From Synechococcus sp. CS-1332 (GTDB taxonomy: Bacteria; Cyanobacteriota; Cyanobacteriia; PCC-6307; Cyanobiaceae): 62,441 nucleotides of DNA. Below are positions 1-8,275 of the stretch, piece by piece; positions within the stretch are counted from its first letter, which is position 1; every line of letters starts with the position of its first letter. The notes under the pieces were generated by a model, which did no database searches, was not told where the DNA came from, and saw only the letters and a list, made by a program, of their open reading frames with translations. The position numbers and the translations under genes are program-made. The DNA lies in assembly GCF_025127995.1 (NCBI RefSeq), contig NZ_JAHLYP010000048.1, positions 1-62,441 of the forward strand. Reading direction: 5' to 3'.

Positions 1-90
1 GAAAATAGCTCGATGCCAGGTAAAACATCCGCTCCAAGGCAGCCGTAAGGCACCCTGTGAGCCAACAGTTCCACCAAGTGGATCTGAGAG

Positions 91-120
91 AAGCCACCCG
101 AGTAGGGTGGCTTTTCTGTT
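91..120 (+). terminator. Rho-independent terminator of an upstream unit
   Basis: A perfect 9-bp stem, AAGCCACCC (91-99) and GGGTGGCTT (105-113), encloses the loop GAGTA and runs into a short T-rich tail. It reads rightward and lies before the BrkB gene, so it should end a transcript entering from the left. A frame open from base 1 stops with TAA at 46-48 and could be the 3' end of the upstream gene, but 15 codons are too few to identify it. Confidence 0.6.
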
Positions 121-143
121 GGCTGCTTTTTGACGGCGCTGCC

Positions 144-1085
144 ATGCCGCGTCCTACTGGAGTTCTGGGGGATCCTGTCTTGAGTTGGCGTCGTCGCTTT
201 CGTCCTATCTGGAAGGCCTATGCGTTGTGGATGCGGGCGGATTGCGTCGATCTCAGTGCCGCCTTCGCCTACCACACCCTTCAATCCTTCTTCCCGGCCC
301 TGCTGATTGCGCTGTCGGTGGCTTCGCGGCTTCTCGGCCGTGACGTCGAGCGTTTTGATCGTTTGATTGTTTACGTGGCCCAGGTGTTGCCGCCATCTGC
401 ATTGCCAGGCTTTGAGGCCACCCTGAGGCGCTTCACGAATCAGGGGTTTGGAGCCGGCCTCCTTGGTTTGGTGCTTCTCGCCCTCAGTGCCAGCAACATC
501 TATCTGACGCTCCAGCGCGGTGCCGACCGTCTCTGGTGGAATCGCCCCTTTGGTCTTGACCACCTGCGCTGGCAGCAGCTTGTGGTCCGTTTCCTGGCGC
601 TGCGCTTGAAGGCGCTGTCGCTGATCCTGTTCGTGGGGATCCTGATCGTTGTTGACCAGCTTTTCAGCACAGTGCGGCTGTTCGGATCCATTGGCTTCCA
701 TGACCAGCTGAAGGGTTATCTCCCTGAGCCTTTGCTTTGGCTGGGTTCTCTTTCCTTCGGCCTTGACCTGCTGCTTTCCCTGCTGATCAGCTTTGGCGCC
801 ACCCTGGTGTTTTTCTGGATGCTGCCGTCGCGCCGGATTCCCTTTCGACCCCTGATTCCGGGCGCGCTTCTTGTCAGCAGCAGCCTCACTCTGTCAAATC
901 TTCTGCTGGGCAGGAGCTTGCTGGCGCTCGGCTTACGTTTCCAGGCCTATGGGGTTGTAGGGGGTGTCTTGCTGCTGACGCTCTGGGTCTGGATGGTGGG
1001 GGTGATTCTGTATTTTGGCCAGTGTTTCAGTGTGGTGCTTTCCGGCGGTGCCGCGGGGGGGCCATCGACACCTCTACCGCGGTGA
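144..1085 (+). CDS. YihY/virulence factor BrkB family membrane protein
   Basis: A 313-residue inner-membrane protein with about six hydrophobic segments. The family pattern is clear: an N-terminal DLSAAFAYHTLQSFFPALL stretch (the BrkB 'A-hTlLSlfPll' region), a middle segment with YLTLQRGADRLWW, and a C-terminal membrane block ending near ILYFGQCFSV. The family was once called ribonuclease BN; its molecular function is still uncertain and it is often considered a transporter. I chose ATG 144 because an upstream in-frame start at 57 would place the terminator at 91-120 inside the coding region. The C-terminus is Gly/Pro rich. The next two small membrane-protein genes follow on the same strand. 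Confidence 0.85.
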   Translation: MPRPTGVLGDPVLSWRRRFRPIWKAYALWMRADCVDLSAAFAYHTLQSFFPALLIALSVASRLLGRDVERFDRLIVYVAQVLPPSALPGFEATLRRFTNQGFGAGLLGLVLLALSASNIYLTLQRGADRLWWNRPFGLDHLRWQQLVVRFLALRLKALSLILFVGILIVVDQLFSTVRLFGSIGFHDQLKGYLPEPLLWLGSLSFGLDLLLSLLISFGATLVFFWMLPSRRIPFRPLIPGALLVSSSLTLSNLLLGRSLLALGLRFQAYGVVGGVLLLTLWVWMVGVILYFGQCFSVVLSGGAAGGPSTPLPR

Positions 1086-1122
1086 GGAGAGGCCACTTTC
1101 GGGGCAAGATGGAGATCGCTCG

Positions 1123-1371
1123 ATGCATCGACCCTTGGCCAAACTTTCCCTCCGGATTCCCCCTCTGCCGGCCAGCATCGCCCTTGTCTGCATGGCCGTT
1201 GGTGCGGTCGTGGTGATCGGCTTCACCACCTTGGCGCTGGTCCCACTGCTGCTCGGCCTTGGCCTATTGGCGGCCTGGCTGGTGGCGGCGCTGTTGCTGG
1301 GCTGGGCCGGCCTTGAAGGTCTGGCGGCGATTGAGCGTTGGATCGAAAATGATCCACGCTTCCAGCGCTGA
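1123..1371 (+). CDS. Small two-helix membrane protein
   Basis: An 82-residue protein with two closely spaced hydrophobic segments (about residues 17-36 and 40-62) and a short charged tail ending ENDPRFQR. ATG 1123 is preceded by GGAG at about 1111. The stop overlaps the next start by one base (TGATG at 1369-1373), so the two genes are probably translated together. I do not recognise a family. Its position between BrkB and a zinc-ribbon membrane protein suggests a small membrane-associated operon, but no function can be given. Confidence 0.6.
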   Translation: MHRPLAKLSLRIPPLPASIALVCMAVGAVVVIGFTTLALVPLLLGLGLLAAWLVAALLLGWAGLEGLAAIERWIENDPRFQR

Positions 1372-1793
1372 TGGAGCGTCGCATCCCCTGGCTGTGGATT
1401 GGCGTGGCAGCGGCCCTGCTTCTGGTTCCCACTTCGGCTGGACGTGTGCTTCTCGATGTGATCGGCGGGCTTACCCTCACTTTGCTGTTCCTGCCATTGC
1501 TGCTCACAGGGGTGGGCTTGATCGGCTGGCAGCTGCTCCGCCGCCGCCTTCGCACCTGTTCTGCCTGCGGCTTCACCAGCTTGGCTCGTGAGGCCTGCCC
1601 GGCCTGCGGCAATGTTTTCGATGGCGCCGAAGTCCCTGGTTCGTCGGCCAACCCAGCGTCCGGACAGATTTTCTGGGGATCTGGACCAGAGAAGGAGATC
1701 GACGCCCGCGACGTGACCATCAACGTCGATGCCATCGACCTCGAGGCCCCTGGCCCCGCGGAGCCAAGCAGCCGGGAGAACGAATCTGCCTGA
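1371..1793 (+). CDS. Membrane protein with zinc-ribbon motif
   Basis: A 140-residue protein. Two N-terminal hydrophobic segments (about residues 7-22 and 29-53) are followed by a basic LLRRRLR stretch and then a compact zinc-ribbon, CSAC and CPAC (two CxxC pairs about 12 residues apart, near residues 63-79). The tail is acidic and probably disordered. By the positive-inside rule the ribbon should face the cytoplasm. The layout suggests a membrane-anchored zinc-binding protein; partner and role are unknown. Translation is coupled to the preceding gene by a 1-base overlap. Confidence 0.65.
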   Translation: MERRIPWLWIGVAAALLLVPTSAGRVLLDVIGGLTLTLLFLPLLLTGVGLIGWQLLRRRLRTCSACGFTSLAREACPACGNVFDGAEVPGSSANPASGQIFWGSGPEKEIDARDVTINVDAIDLEAPGPAEPSSRENESA

Positions 1794-1802
1794 GCATTCG
1801 GC

Positions 1803-2210
1803 TCATACGTTTGGAGAGCCACCTTCCGAGCTAGTCCGGGACAGCTCCAGCAGCCGGCGCTCGCGTAAGTGCAGGAACAGGGGAGCTCCGAAGGCAAACG
1901 CGATCGTGATGCAGCTGAGCAACACCCAGCCGAGTCCCCGCATACCGAGCCGTCGGCTTTCGCGCACCATCCAGATGGTGACGGCCGTTGCCCCGATGGC
2001 CAGATCGCTCGACAGGGATCGGGCCGCAGGATTGGCATTCGCCTGGCGAATGAACAGACCCAGATCGAAGGCTGAACCCTCCGCCCGGATGAAGTCCAGA
2101 TTGGCTATCCAGGGCAGGACCCCGCCCGCTACGGCAAGAAGGAGATAGAGCCAGGCCATCCAGTTGAGGCCCCCAGGGCCTGTCGGGGCCGGAATCACTT
2201 CTTCGCTCAT
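1803..2210 (-). CDS. DUF2834 domain membrane protein
   Basis: A 135-residue protein with about three membrane segments. The pattern 'LAVAGGVLPW', an alanine/asparagine-rich loop with NPAARSLSSDL, the 'RESRRLGMRGLGWVLL' segment and the closing GAPLFLHLRER match the DUF2834 family, whose function is unknown. ATG 2210 overlaps the xseB stop by four bases (ATGA), so it is translationally coupled to xseB and probably the last gene of the xseA-xseB transcript. The reading frame extends upstream inside xseB, but that part is antisense-like and not conserved in character. Confidence 0.75.
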   Translation of the reverse strand: MSEEVIPAPTGPGGLNWMAWLYLLLAVAGGVLPWIANLDFIRAEGSAFDLGLFIRQANANPAARSLSSDLAIGATAVTIWMVRESRRLGMRGLGWVLLSCITIAFAFGAPLFLHLRERRLLELSRTSSEGGSPNV

Positions 2211-2509
2211 GGGACGTAGGGCGTGGGAGCCAGTTCCGGCTCGGTCGGATCCCATTGCATCACCTGCTGTTCCACCTGCTGCAGCACAGACTCGCAACGC
2301 TCCGCGTAGGCCAGGGCCCTGCGATAAAGATCAGCCATGGACTCCACATCCAGCTCCTGGTCCTGCAGTTGGGCCAGACAGAGCTCCAGGGCCGTCTGGG
2401 CTTCCCGGAAGCTGAGATCCGCCGCCACGTTTGCCGCTGAGGACGGACTTGATTCCGGTTCGGAGGTCTCCTGGAGGGGAGGGCTGGATCTGGGGGTAGG
2501 CCTGGCCAT
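2207..2509 (-). CDS. xseB: Exodeoxyribonuclease VII small subunit
   Basis: A 100-residue protein. After a Pro/Ser-rich N-terminus the core reads SFREAQTALELCLAQLQ, then LDVESMADLYRRALAYAERCE: the paired helices of XseB. Several small subunits assemble on one XseA and restrain its single-strand exonuclease activity; the enzyme degrades ssDNA in both directions in mismatch and damage repair. It lies 31 bases downstream of xseA and overlaps the DUF2834 gene by four bases. The low-complexity N-terminal 25 residues are longer than usual, so a later start is possible, but ATG 2509 is the clearest. Confidence 0.85.
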   Translation of the reverse strand: MARPTPRSSPPLQETSEPESSPSSAANVAADLSFREAQTALELCLAQLQDQELDVESMADLYRRALAYAERCESVLQQVEQQVMQWDPTEPELAPTPYVP

Positions 2510-2540
2510 GGGTTGGAAGAATGGAAGGGACGGGCAACAT

Positions 2541-3767
2541 TCAGCCGGCTGGTCCGGCGGTCTGGGAGGGGGGAGCTGCGGCTGGTTCGTCGGCTGGTTC
2601 GGTCCCCTGCACCTTCAGCGTCGCCCGGCCATCCGCCAGCTCGGCGATGACGTCGGCGCCCGGAAGCAGTTGAACCACTGATCGCAGCAGGTGTCCGTCG
2701 GCATCCCGCAGCAGGCTGAATCCCCTGGCGAGGAGGTGCTGGGGAGAAAGCGCTCGCAGCAACTGTCGTTGCTGGCCCAGCCACTGCTGCCGTTGCTCCA
2801 GAACACGACGCGGGTGCAGCCTCCCCAACTGCTCCTGGCGTGTGGTCAGCCGTTGCCGGGCTGAGGCAATGCGCAGGGTCAAGGTGCGTTGCAGATGGCC
2901 GCGTTCCTGCACCAGGGATCGGAGCACCTGGCTGCGTTCCGGCAACACAGCAACCAGGGCGGCCGTCGGTGTGGCGGCCCTGTAGTCGGCCACCAGATCG
3001 GCGATGGTCACGTCATCTTCGTGGCCGAGGCCACAAACAACCGGACATGGTGACGCCGCCAGGCAGCGGGCCAGCTGCTCGCCATCGAAGACGGCCAGAT
3101 CCTCCCGGCTGCCTCCGCCGCGGGCCAGCACGATGGCTTCGATGCCGAGGCTGGCGGCTTTGCGGCAAAGGGTCTCGAAGGCATGGACGATCTGGAACTC
3201 CACATTCCCCTGAACAGGGATCGGCACCACGAGCAGGTCCGTGGCGGGCCAGCGTTCCCGGGCCGTGCGCAACATGTCGGCCAGGGCGGCGCTGGGCACG
3301 CTGGTGAGCAGCGCGATGCGGCGGGGCCAGGGTGGCAGCGGTCGTTTCCGCTCCAGTTCAAACAACCCCTCAGGTTCCAGCCGGCTGCGCACCTGCTCGA
3401 ACTGGCGCAGCACGGTGGTCAGGCTGGGGCGCACATCCAGCACCTGCACGGTGAGGCTGGCCCGAGCGGCCCAGAAGTTGAGCTTGCCGACCACCACCAC
3501 CCCATCCCCTTCCTGGGGAACGAAGCTGAGTTTCTGCAGCTGGGAGGCCCAGATCACCCCCTGGATGCTGGCCTGGCCGTCGGCAAGGCTGAGCCAGAGA
3601 TGGCCCTTCTTTTGCTGAGGGCGGCCCACGGTGGCCTCGAGAAGAAATCGGGGGGCGAAGCCCCGTTCGAGCAGCGTGCCGATGGCCTGGTTGAGCTCGG
3701 CGACCGTGAAACGGGGAATGCCGTCGTGCTGGCGGGGGATGGCGGTGCTGCCAGGGACCGTGAGCAT
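2541..3767 (-). CDS. xseA: Exodeoxyribonuclease VII large subunit
   Basis: A 408-residue protein, about the family length. The N-terminal OB-fold (about residues 18-115) contains QGVIWASQLQKLSF and the VVVVGKLNFW strand. The catalytic domain follows, with RIALLTSVPSAALADML, LARGGGSREDLAVFDGEQLA and GLGHEDDVTIADLVADYRA, the last being the conserved XseA signature (commonly GHETDfTiaDfvAd). A coiled-coil region with many Leu/Gln/Arg residues follows. Together with xseB it forms exonuclease VII, a cytoplasmic ssDNA nuclease. It starts four bases after the stop of a small membrane-protein gene. Confidence 0.92.
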   Translation of the reverse strand: MLTVPGSTAIPRQHDGIPRFTVAELNQAIGTLLERGFAPRFLLEATVGRPQQKKGHLWLSLADGQASIQGVIWASQLQKLSFVPQEGDGVVVVGKLNFWAARASLTVQVLDVRPSLTTVLRQFEQVRSRLEPEGLFELERKRPLPPWPRRIALLTSVPSAALADMLRTARERWPATDLLVVPIPVQGNVEFQIVHAFETLCRKAASLGIEAIVLARGGGSREDLAVFDGEQLARCLAASPCPVVCGLGHEDDVTIADLVADYRAATPTAALVAVLPERSQVLRSLVQERGHLQRTLTLRIASARQRLTTRQEQLGRLHPRRVLEQRQQWLGQQRQLLRALSPQHLLARGFSLLRDADGHLLRSVVQLLPGADVIAELADGRATLKVQGTEPADEPAAAPPSQTAGPAG

Positions 3768-3771
3768 GGGG

Positions 3772-3966
3772 TCAGTGCTGGAGCTTGCGGTAACAGAGCC
3801 ACCAGTAGAAGCTCAGCAGGCCCGCCAGCAGAGCCACCGCCCGACCGACCGGATGGTCGATGCGGATCAGGCCGGCCCCGGTGATCACAAGGGCGCTGCT
3901 CAGCAGCCTGGAGCCGTCGCGGCGATTGCCGACATAGAAGCGATCAACGGCAGCGTTGGGTGCCAT
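3772..3966 (-). CDS. Small membrane protein upstream of xseA
   Basis: A 64-residue protein with two hydrophobic segments (about 21-35 and 41-57), ending SFYWWLCYRKLQH. It ends four bases before xseA on the same strand, which suggests cotranscription. I do not recognise a family. The aromatic-rich second segment and the basic end are typical of small cyanobacterial inner-membrane proteins. No function is proposed. Confidence 0.55.
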   Translation of the reverse strand: MAPNAAVDRFYVGNRRDGSRLLSSALVITGAGLIRIDHPVGRAVALLAGLLSFYWWLCYRKLQH

Positions 3967-4019
3967 CGGGGTGCGCAGCCCGGGAAGGAAGCCAACCTAG
4001 GACCGCTGCCGTTGCCATG

Positions 4020-4045
4020 AAAAAGCCGCCGGATCGACCGGCGGC
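4020..4045 (-). terminator. Rho-independent terminator of the HLI gene
   Basis: Read leftward, a perfect 8-bp G+C stem, GCCGCCGG / CCGGCGGC (4025-4032 and 4038-4045) with loop TCGAT, is followed by five T residues (4024-4020). It lies 50 bases past the stop of the high-light-inducible gene and before the small membrane gene at 3966, so it should separate the HLI transcript from the xseA group. Confidence 0.75.
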
Positions 4046-4095
4046 CTTCGCCTTGGATTTGGCTCAAGAGATCGTGGGCTTGGGGCGGCAGGCCT

Positions 4096-4242
4096 TCAGC
4101 CGAGGCCGACCTGGGCCAGAATGCCTTGACCGGTGAGAATCTCGGTCGCCAGACCGATCACGAAACCCATCATGGCCAGGCGGCCATTCCAGGTTTCGGC
4201 GAAATTGACGAAACCGAAGCGGGGCTGGGAAGCGTCAGACAT
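4096..4242 (-). CDS. hli: High light inducible protein (HLIP/SCP)
   Basis: A 48-residue single-helix protein of the chlorophyll a/b-binding superfamily. After a short N-terminus the helix reads FAETWNGRLAMMGF, with the ExxNxR chlorophyll-binding motif (E16, N19, R21) and the small-residue face GFVIGLATE; it ends at a TGQGILAQ segment typical of picocyanobacterial HLIPs. These thylakoid proteins bind chlorophyll and carotenoid, associate with photosystem II assembly intermediates and dissipate excess light energy. They are usually strongly induced by high light or nutrient stress. The gene is monocistronic, ending at the terminator at 4020-4045. This is the best single sign of a cyanobacterium in the window. 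Confidence 0.92.
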   Translation of the reverse strand: MSDASQPRFGFVNFAETWNGRLAMMGFVIGLATEILTGQGILAQVGLG

Positions 4243-4461
4243 GGAAGGAACCCTCGGTGGAAACCTCACTGTAACGAATCATGGAGGGATCTTGACAGTG
4301 GCAGGGGCTACAAACTCGGGTGTGGGTTGCACGGTTGACAGGCGTGCACGGCGATGGGTGTGAAGCCGAGTCCGGCCTTTGGCTCTGCTCGGGGTTCCCT
4401 CTGGGGGCCTGACACGGAGGAGCACCGGCGGGCGCCCCGGGCCCATTTCCAGCAGCACCTC
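4243..4461. other. Divergent intergenic region, hli / HAD phosphatase
   Basis: About 220 bases separate the leftward hli start from the likely start of the rightward HAD gene. Two TTGACA hexamers occur on the + strand (4292-4297 and 4335-4340), but neither has a convincing -10 box 16-18 bases downstream. A GTG or ATG frame for the HAD gene is already open from 4354, so part of this stretch could be translated. I see no hairpin or clear operator. Confidence 0.3.
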
Positions 4462-5229
4462 ATGGCGCCGCTGCCCAGCGAGACCGATCTGGTGCTGGTC
4501 ACCGACCTCGACGGAACCCTGCTGGAGGGGAGTGTCCCGACCCGCCGCCGCCTCTATGGCTGGCTGGCCTCCCAGCGCCACAGGATCCTGCAGGTCTTCA
4601 GCACCGGACGGGACCTGCGCTCCGTCGCCCGGCTACTGGCTGAGGAGGCGGCCCTTGGCCTCCATCCCCCCCACCTGGTGATCGGAGATGTGGGCTGCAC
4701 CGTGGCCTGCGGCGCCTCCCTCACCCCCTCGCCCCTGGCGCTGGAGCCGATCGAGGCCCTCTGGCGCGGACGGGAGGAGCGGGTGCTGCCCCTGCTGGCG
4801 GGCCTCCCGGGACTCTCCTCCAAGCCCCTCAGCAGTGTTCGACGCCTGGCCTACGGCATTGACTCCCGCCGGCTCGACCGCCGCCGATTGCCGGCCATCG
4901 AGGCCCATGGGGTGGATTGTCTTGTTTCCGGCGACAAGTACCTCGATGTGTTGCCGGCCGGCGTCAACAAGGGCAGCACCCTGCTGGGGCTGCTGGAGTG
5001 GCTGGAGCTGGAACCCGCTCTGGTGGTAACGGCCGGTGATTCCCTCAACGATCTGGCCATGTTCGAGACGGGGCTTCAGAGCGTGATGGTGGGCAATGCG
5101 GAGCCAGGTCTTGTGAAGGCTCTGCCGGGTCTGGCGCTCACCTACCGCGCCAGCGGCCATGGCTGCATGGGCATCCTCGAGGGACTGCGCCATTTCGGCT
5201 TCGGCCATCTTCTGGAGGGTCTGGTCTGA
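4462..5229 (+). CDS. HAD-superfamily phosphatase, sucrose-phosphate phosphatase-like
   Basis: A 255-residue HAD-IIB (Cof/SPP-like) hydrolase. Motif I is TDLDGTLL (nucleophile Asp plus acid/base Asp), motif II is STGRD, the conserved Lys is in NKGSTLLGLL, and motifs III/IV are GDSLNDLAMF. The cap between motifs II and III suits a small sugar phosphate. Substrates in this group include sucrose-6-phosphate and compatible-solute phosphates (glucosylglycerol or glucosylglycerate precursors), so a role in osmolyte synthesis is plausible but not shown. An in-frame ATG at 4354 would add 36 residues that look unconserved, hence ATG 4462. The gene converges with hrpB, 28 bases apart. Confidence 0.75.
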   Translation: MAPLPSETDLVLVTDLDGTLLEGSVPTRRRLYGWLASQRHRILQVFSTGRDLRSVARLLAEEAALGLHPPHLVIGDVGCTVACGASLTPSPLALEPIEALWRGREERVLPLLAGLPGLSSKPLSSVRRLAYGIDSRRLDRRRLPAIEAHGVDCLVSGDKYLDVLPAGVNKGSTLLGLLEWLELEPALVVTAGDSLNDLAMFETGLQSVMVGNAEPGLVKALPGLALTYRASGHGCMGILEGLRHFGFGHLLEGLV

Positions 5230-5257
5230 GGGGCCTGGCCTCGGTGGACCGGCTGGA

Positions 5258-7831
5258 TCAGGGATCTGGAGCCTGGCCACGACCCTCCCGTGCCAGTGCG
5301 GCCTTGGTCCGGGCGCTGGCGATGCCCTGTCGGGGATCCTCGGGCCAGGGGTGGCGGGGGTAACGACCGCGCAGCTCCCGGCGCACCTCGGCGTAGCCCT
5401 GGCTCCAGAAGCCGGCCAGGTCGCTGGTGACAGCCGCCGGGCGTCCCGCCGGTGACAGCAGCTCCACCTTCACCACCAGCCGGCCATCCAGGACCGTCGG
5501 CCCTTCGAGGCAGCCGAACATCTCCTGCAGCTTCACGGCCAGCACCGGGGCTCCGCTGCCGTAGTCCAACGGCACCCGGCGGCCGGATGGGACCGCTTGG
5601 CTGAGGGGCAACAGCCGGTCCAGCTCCCGGCGCAGGGACCAGTCCAGATCGCCCCAGAGCATCTCCGTCAGGTCCAGCTGCTGCAGATCCTGAAGACTGC
5701 TCAGGCCACCCAGGTGCGGCCCCAGCCAGGCCCCCGGATTCTCCTGAAGCCATTGGGGCGAACGGTCGGGCCAGGGGGCTCCCAGGAGCCGGTGGGCCAG
5801 CATCAGTCGCTGCTGCAGCTGGCGGCTGGCGCGGCACCAGGGCAGCACCTCCAACCCCAGCCGCTCCAGACCCTCCAGCAGCGCCCGCTCCACCACCTCC
5901 CCGGAGGCTTCGGGCCAGGGGCGGCGCTCCAGCACGAGGGCCCCGGCACGCCGCAGCCGTTCGCAGCGCACCCGTTGGTCGCTGCCATCCCAGCGGGCTT
6001 CGCTGCACTCCTCGACGCTATCCGCCAGCAGCTCCTCCAGACCCTGGCGGGAGAGGGCCACCGCCAGCCGCACCCGGGCCTCCTGGCCCTGGCCGTCAAC
6101 GCTGGCGATCGCCAGGGCTTCGGCTCCGGCGAGGGGGTCCCCCGGAGGGAGAACGGCACCGCGACCGCTGCGCATCAGGAAGCGCCCATCGCCCCGGCCC
6201 CTGCCCCGGCCCAGCCGCTCCGGATAGGCCCAGCCCAGCAGCTGGGCCACACGGGTGTCGTCGGGATCGGAGGGGACGTCACGGACTGAGCGGCTGGGCG
6301 CCGACCCTCGTGGGGCTCGTCCGTCCGCGAGCTGGCGCAGCAGCTGGGACTGGAGGTTTCGCCAGGGGCCCCGGGCTCCAGCTCCGTCGTCGCTCCTGTG
6401 GCCTGCGGAATCCCGCCGCAGCCAGTCAAGGCGTCGCATCAGATCGCTGCCGGCCTCGCGCCGATCGAGGGGATCCCGTTCGCTCAGCAGCACGGCCACG
6501 GCAGTGGCCAGGGTCTCCCAGCCCCGTTCCCTGGCCCGCAGCAGCATGTGGGCCAGGCGGGGATGGACCCCCAGACGGGCCATCGCCCGCCCGTGGTTGG
6601 TGATGCGCCCGTCGCCATCGATGGCCCCCAGCTGCCCCAGCAGGCTCCGGGCCTCGGCGAGGGAACGGCGGGGGGGCGCCGTGAGCCAGGGCAGGGTGTC
6701 GTCCACCGCGCCACCCCATTCCGCCAGCTGCAGGGCGATCGGTAGGGGGTCGACTTCGAGCAGTTCCGGCGGGTCGAAAGCGGGTCGCCGCTGCTGTTCC
6801 GCAGGGGACCAAAGCCGCAGGCAATGTCCGGGTCCGAGCCGGCCGGCCCGACCGCGTCGCTGCTCGGCACTGGCCTGGCTGGCGGACTGGGTGACCAGCC
6901 CATCCATGCCCGTGGCCGGATCGAAGCGGCTGAGACGGCTCAGGCCGCTGTCGATGACCAGGGTCACGCCGGCGATCGTGAGTGAGCTCTCCGCCACCGC
7001 CGTGGCCAGCACCACCTTGCCGGCCACCTGGTGGGTGGCCGCGATGGCCCGACCCTGGGCCGCCAGCGGCAGCTGGCCATGCAGCAGAGCGCAGTCGACG
7101 TCGGCCCCCCAGGGGGTGGCTTCGATGGCTCGGCGCGCCGACTCCAGCTCCCCCAGGCCCGGCAGGAAGACCAACACCGTGCCCCGCGGCTGGGGCAGAT
7201 CCAGCCAGTGGCCTTCGAGGGCCCGCAGCACCTGGCGCTCGAGCCGCTCCTCCTGCCGCGGCGGTTGGTAGGCGACCGTGACCGGATGGCTGCGGCCCTC
7301 GCAGCTGATCACGGCAGCCCCGTCCAGCTGGGCGGCCAGGGGTTCCAGGTCGAGGGTGGCCGACATCACCAGCAGCCGCAGCTCGGGGCGCAGCAGGCTG
7401 CGGGCCTGGCGCACCAGGGCCAGGGCCAGATCCGCCTCGGCCTGGCGCTCGTGGAATTCGTCGAAGATCACGCAGGCCACCCCTTCCAGGGCGGGATCGG
7501 CCTGGAGCCGGCGCAGAAAAAGCCCAGCGGTAACCACCTCCAGACGGGTGGCCGCCGAGGTGCGTGATTCCAGCCGCACGCTGTAACCGACCCGTTCGCC
7601 GAGGGGTTCGCCGAGGTTGGTCGCCAGGCGCTCGGCGGCGGAGCGGGCCGCCAGCCGCCTCGGCTCCAGCATCAGGAGGCGGCCTTCCCGGCCGAAGGCT
7701 TCGAGCAGGGCCAGGGGAACCCGGGTGGTCTTGCCGGCTCCCGGTTCGGCCTGGAGGAGCACGGTGGAGCCGGGCCTGAGGGCGGCCGTGATAGCCGCGA
7801 GGCGGCCGTCAATGGGCAGAGGCGGGTTCAG
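5258..7831 (-). CDS. hrpB: ATP-dependent helicase HrpB (DEAH-box)
   Basis: About 857 residues if the CTG at 7831 is the start. Motif I is GAGKTT (about 31-36), motif II is DEFHER (the HrpB form of DEAH), and motif III is SATLD. The second RecA lobe has VLVFLPG, ATAVAESSLT and EQRRGRAGRLGPG, followed by the long HrpB-specific C-terminal domain. HrpB is an RNA helicase-like protein of unclear cellular role. The usual first candidate start, GTG 7762, would remove the family's N-terminal Leu-Pro-Ile segment (LPID, about 15 residues before Walker A). No ATG, GTG or TTG lies between, but a CTG at 7829-7831 overlaps the upstream stop as CTGA. Confidence 0.9.
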   Translation of the reverse strand: MNPPLPIDGRLAAITAALRPGSTVLLQAEPGAGKTTRVPLALLEAFGREGRLLMLEPRRLAARSAAERLATNLGEPLGERVGYSVRLESRTSAATRLEVVTAGLFLRRLQADPALEGVACVIFDEFHERQAEADLALALVRQARSLLRPELRLLVMSATLDLEPLAAQLDGAAVISCEGRSHPVTVAYQPPRQEERLERQVLRALEGHWLDLPQPRGTVLVFLPGLGELESARRAIEATPWGADVDCALLHGQLPLAAQGRAIAATHQVAGKVVLATAVAESSLTIAGVTLVIDSGLSRLSRFDPATGMDGLVTQSASQASAEQRRGRAGRLGPGHCLRLWSPAEQQRRPAFDPPELLEVDPLPIALQLAEWGGAVDDTLPWLTAPPRRSLAEARSLLGQLGAIDGDGRITNHGRAMARLGVHPRLAHMLLRARERGWETLATAVAVLLSERDPLDRREAGSDLMRRLDWLRRDSAGHRSDDGAGARGPWRNLQSQLLRQLADGRAPRGSAPSRSVRDVPSDPDDTRVAQLLGWAYPERLGRGRGRGDGRFLMRSGRGAVLPPGDPLAGAEALAIASVDGQGQEARVRLAVALSRQGLEELLADSVEECSEARWDGSDQRVRCERLRRAGALVLERRPWPEASGEVVERALLEGLERLGLEVLPWCRASRQLQQRLMLAHRLLGAPWPDRSPQWLQENPGAWLGPHLGGLSSLQDLQQLDLTEMLWGDLDWSLRRELDRLLPLSQAVPSGRRVPLDYGSGAPVLAVKLQEMFGCLEGPTVLDGRLVVKVELLSPAGRPAAVTSDLAGFWSQGYAEVRRELRGRYPRHPWPEDPRQGIASARTKAALAREGRGQAPDP

Positions 7832-8214
7832 CGCACGTGGCGGAGGCCATCCACCGGGTGGTAGGCCTCACCGGTGGTTTCCTCGTAGACGATGGCCGGC
7901 AGCCCTGTTTCGAACATGGTCTGCAGGGCCTCCTTCAGGTAGGGATTCCAGCCGCCGGTGGTGACCTTGCCGTGGCGGACCGTCCAGTCCCAGGTCCCTT
8001 GGAGATCACGGGGAATGCGGCCTTCCCGATCCCGCCGGGCCACCAGGTCCTGGGATTCGACGATGCCCACCAGGATTGGATCCTTCCCGTAGGACGGGGT
8101 GATGCTGAGCTCGAGCCGGATGGGGTCGTCCTTCACCATCTTGAGGCGAAAACGAGGTGGCAACTTCAGTGCTCCGAGCACGGCCGCCACGATTCGCGTT
8201 CTCTGATCCACCAT
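7828..8214 (-). CDS. Conserved hypothetical protein upstream of hrpB
   Basis: A 128-residue soluble protein with mixed alpha/beta character: KLPPRFRLKMVKDDP, LELSITPSYGKDPILVGIVES, WDWTVRHGKVTTGGWNP, then a C-terminal FETGLPAIVYEETTGEAYHPVDG. No signal peptide or membrane segment. I do not recognise a family. Its stop overlaps the probable CTG start of hrpB by four bases, so the two are likely cotranscribed. The repeated Gly/Trp/Tyr strands would suit a small ligand-binding or scaffold fold, but this is only a guess. Confidence 0.6.
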   Translation of the reverse strand: MVDQRTRIVAAVLGALKLPPRFRLKMVKDDPIRLELSITPSYGKDPILVGIVESQDLVARRDREGRIPRDLQGTWDWTVRHGKVTTGGWNPYLKEALQTMFETGLPAIVYEETTGEAYHPVDGLRHVR

Positions 8215-8275
8215 CGATCTCCGCCGTTTAGCGCGTTCACCTCAGGGAGCCTATTCAGCGGCCGGCCGGGCGTGG

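Noticed and set aside
1..90. Possible 3' end of a structured RNA (tmRNA, 6S, RNase P or riboswitch) before the terminator at 91-120.
   Set aside because: None of the conserved motifs of these RNAs could be found in the visible 90 bases; the 3' end of a protein gene is equally possible.
4271..4286. TGTAACGAATCATG occurs here and again near 48269.
   Set aside because: A 14-base match is expected several times by chance in 62 kb, and the two contexts (hli upstream region and end of the RND operon) share nothing else.
4292..4340. Two TTGACA boxes as promoters for the HAD phosphatase gene.
   Set aside because: Neither has an acceptable -10 box at the right spacing, and the surrounding frame may be coding.
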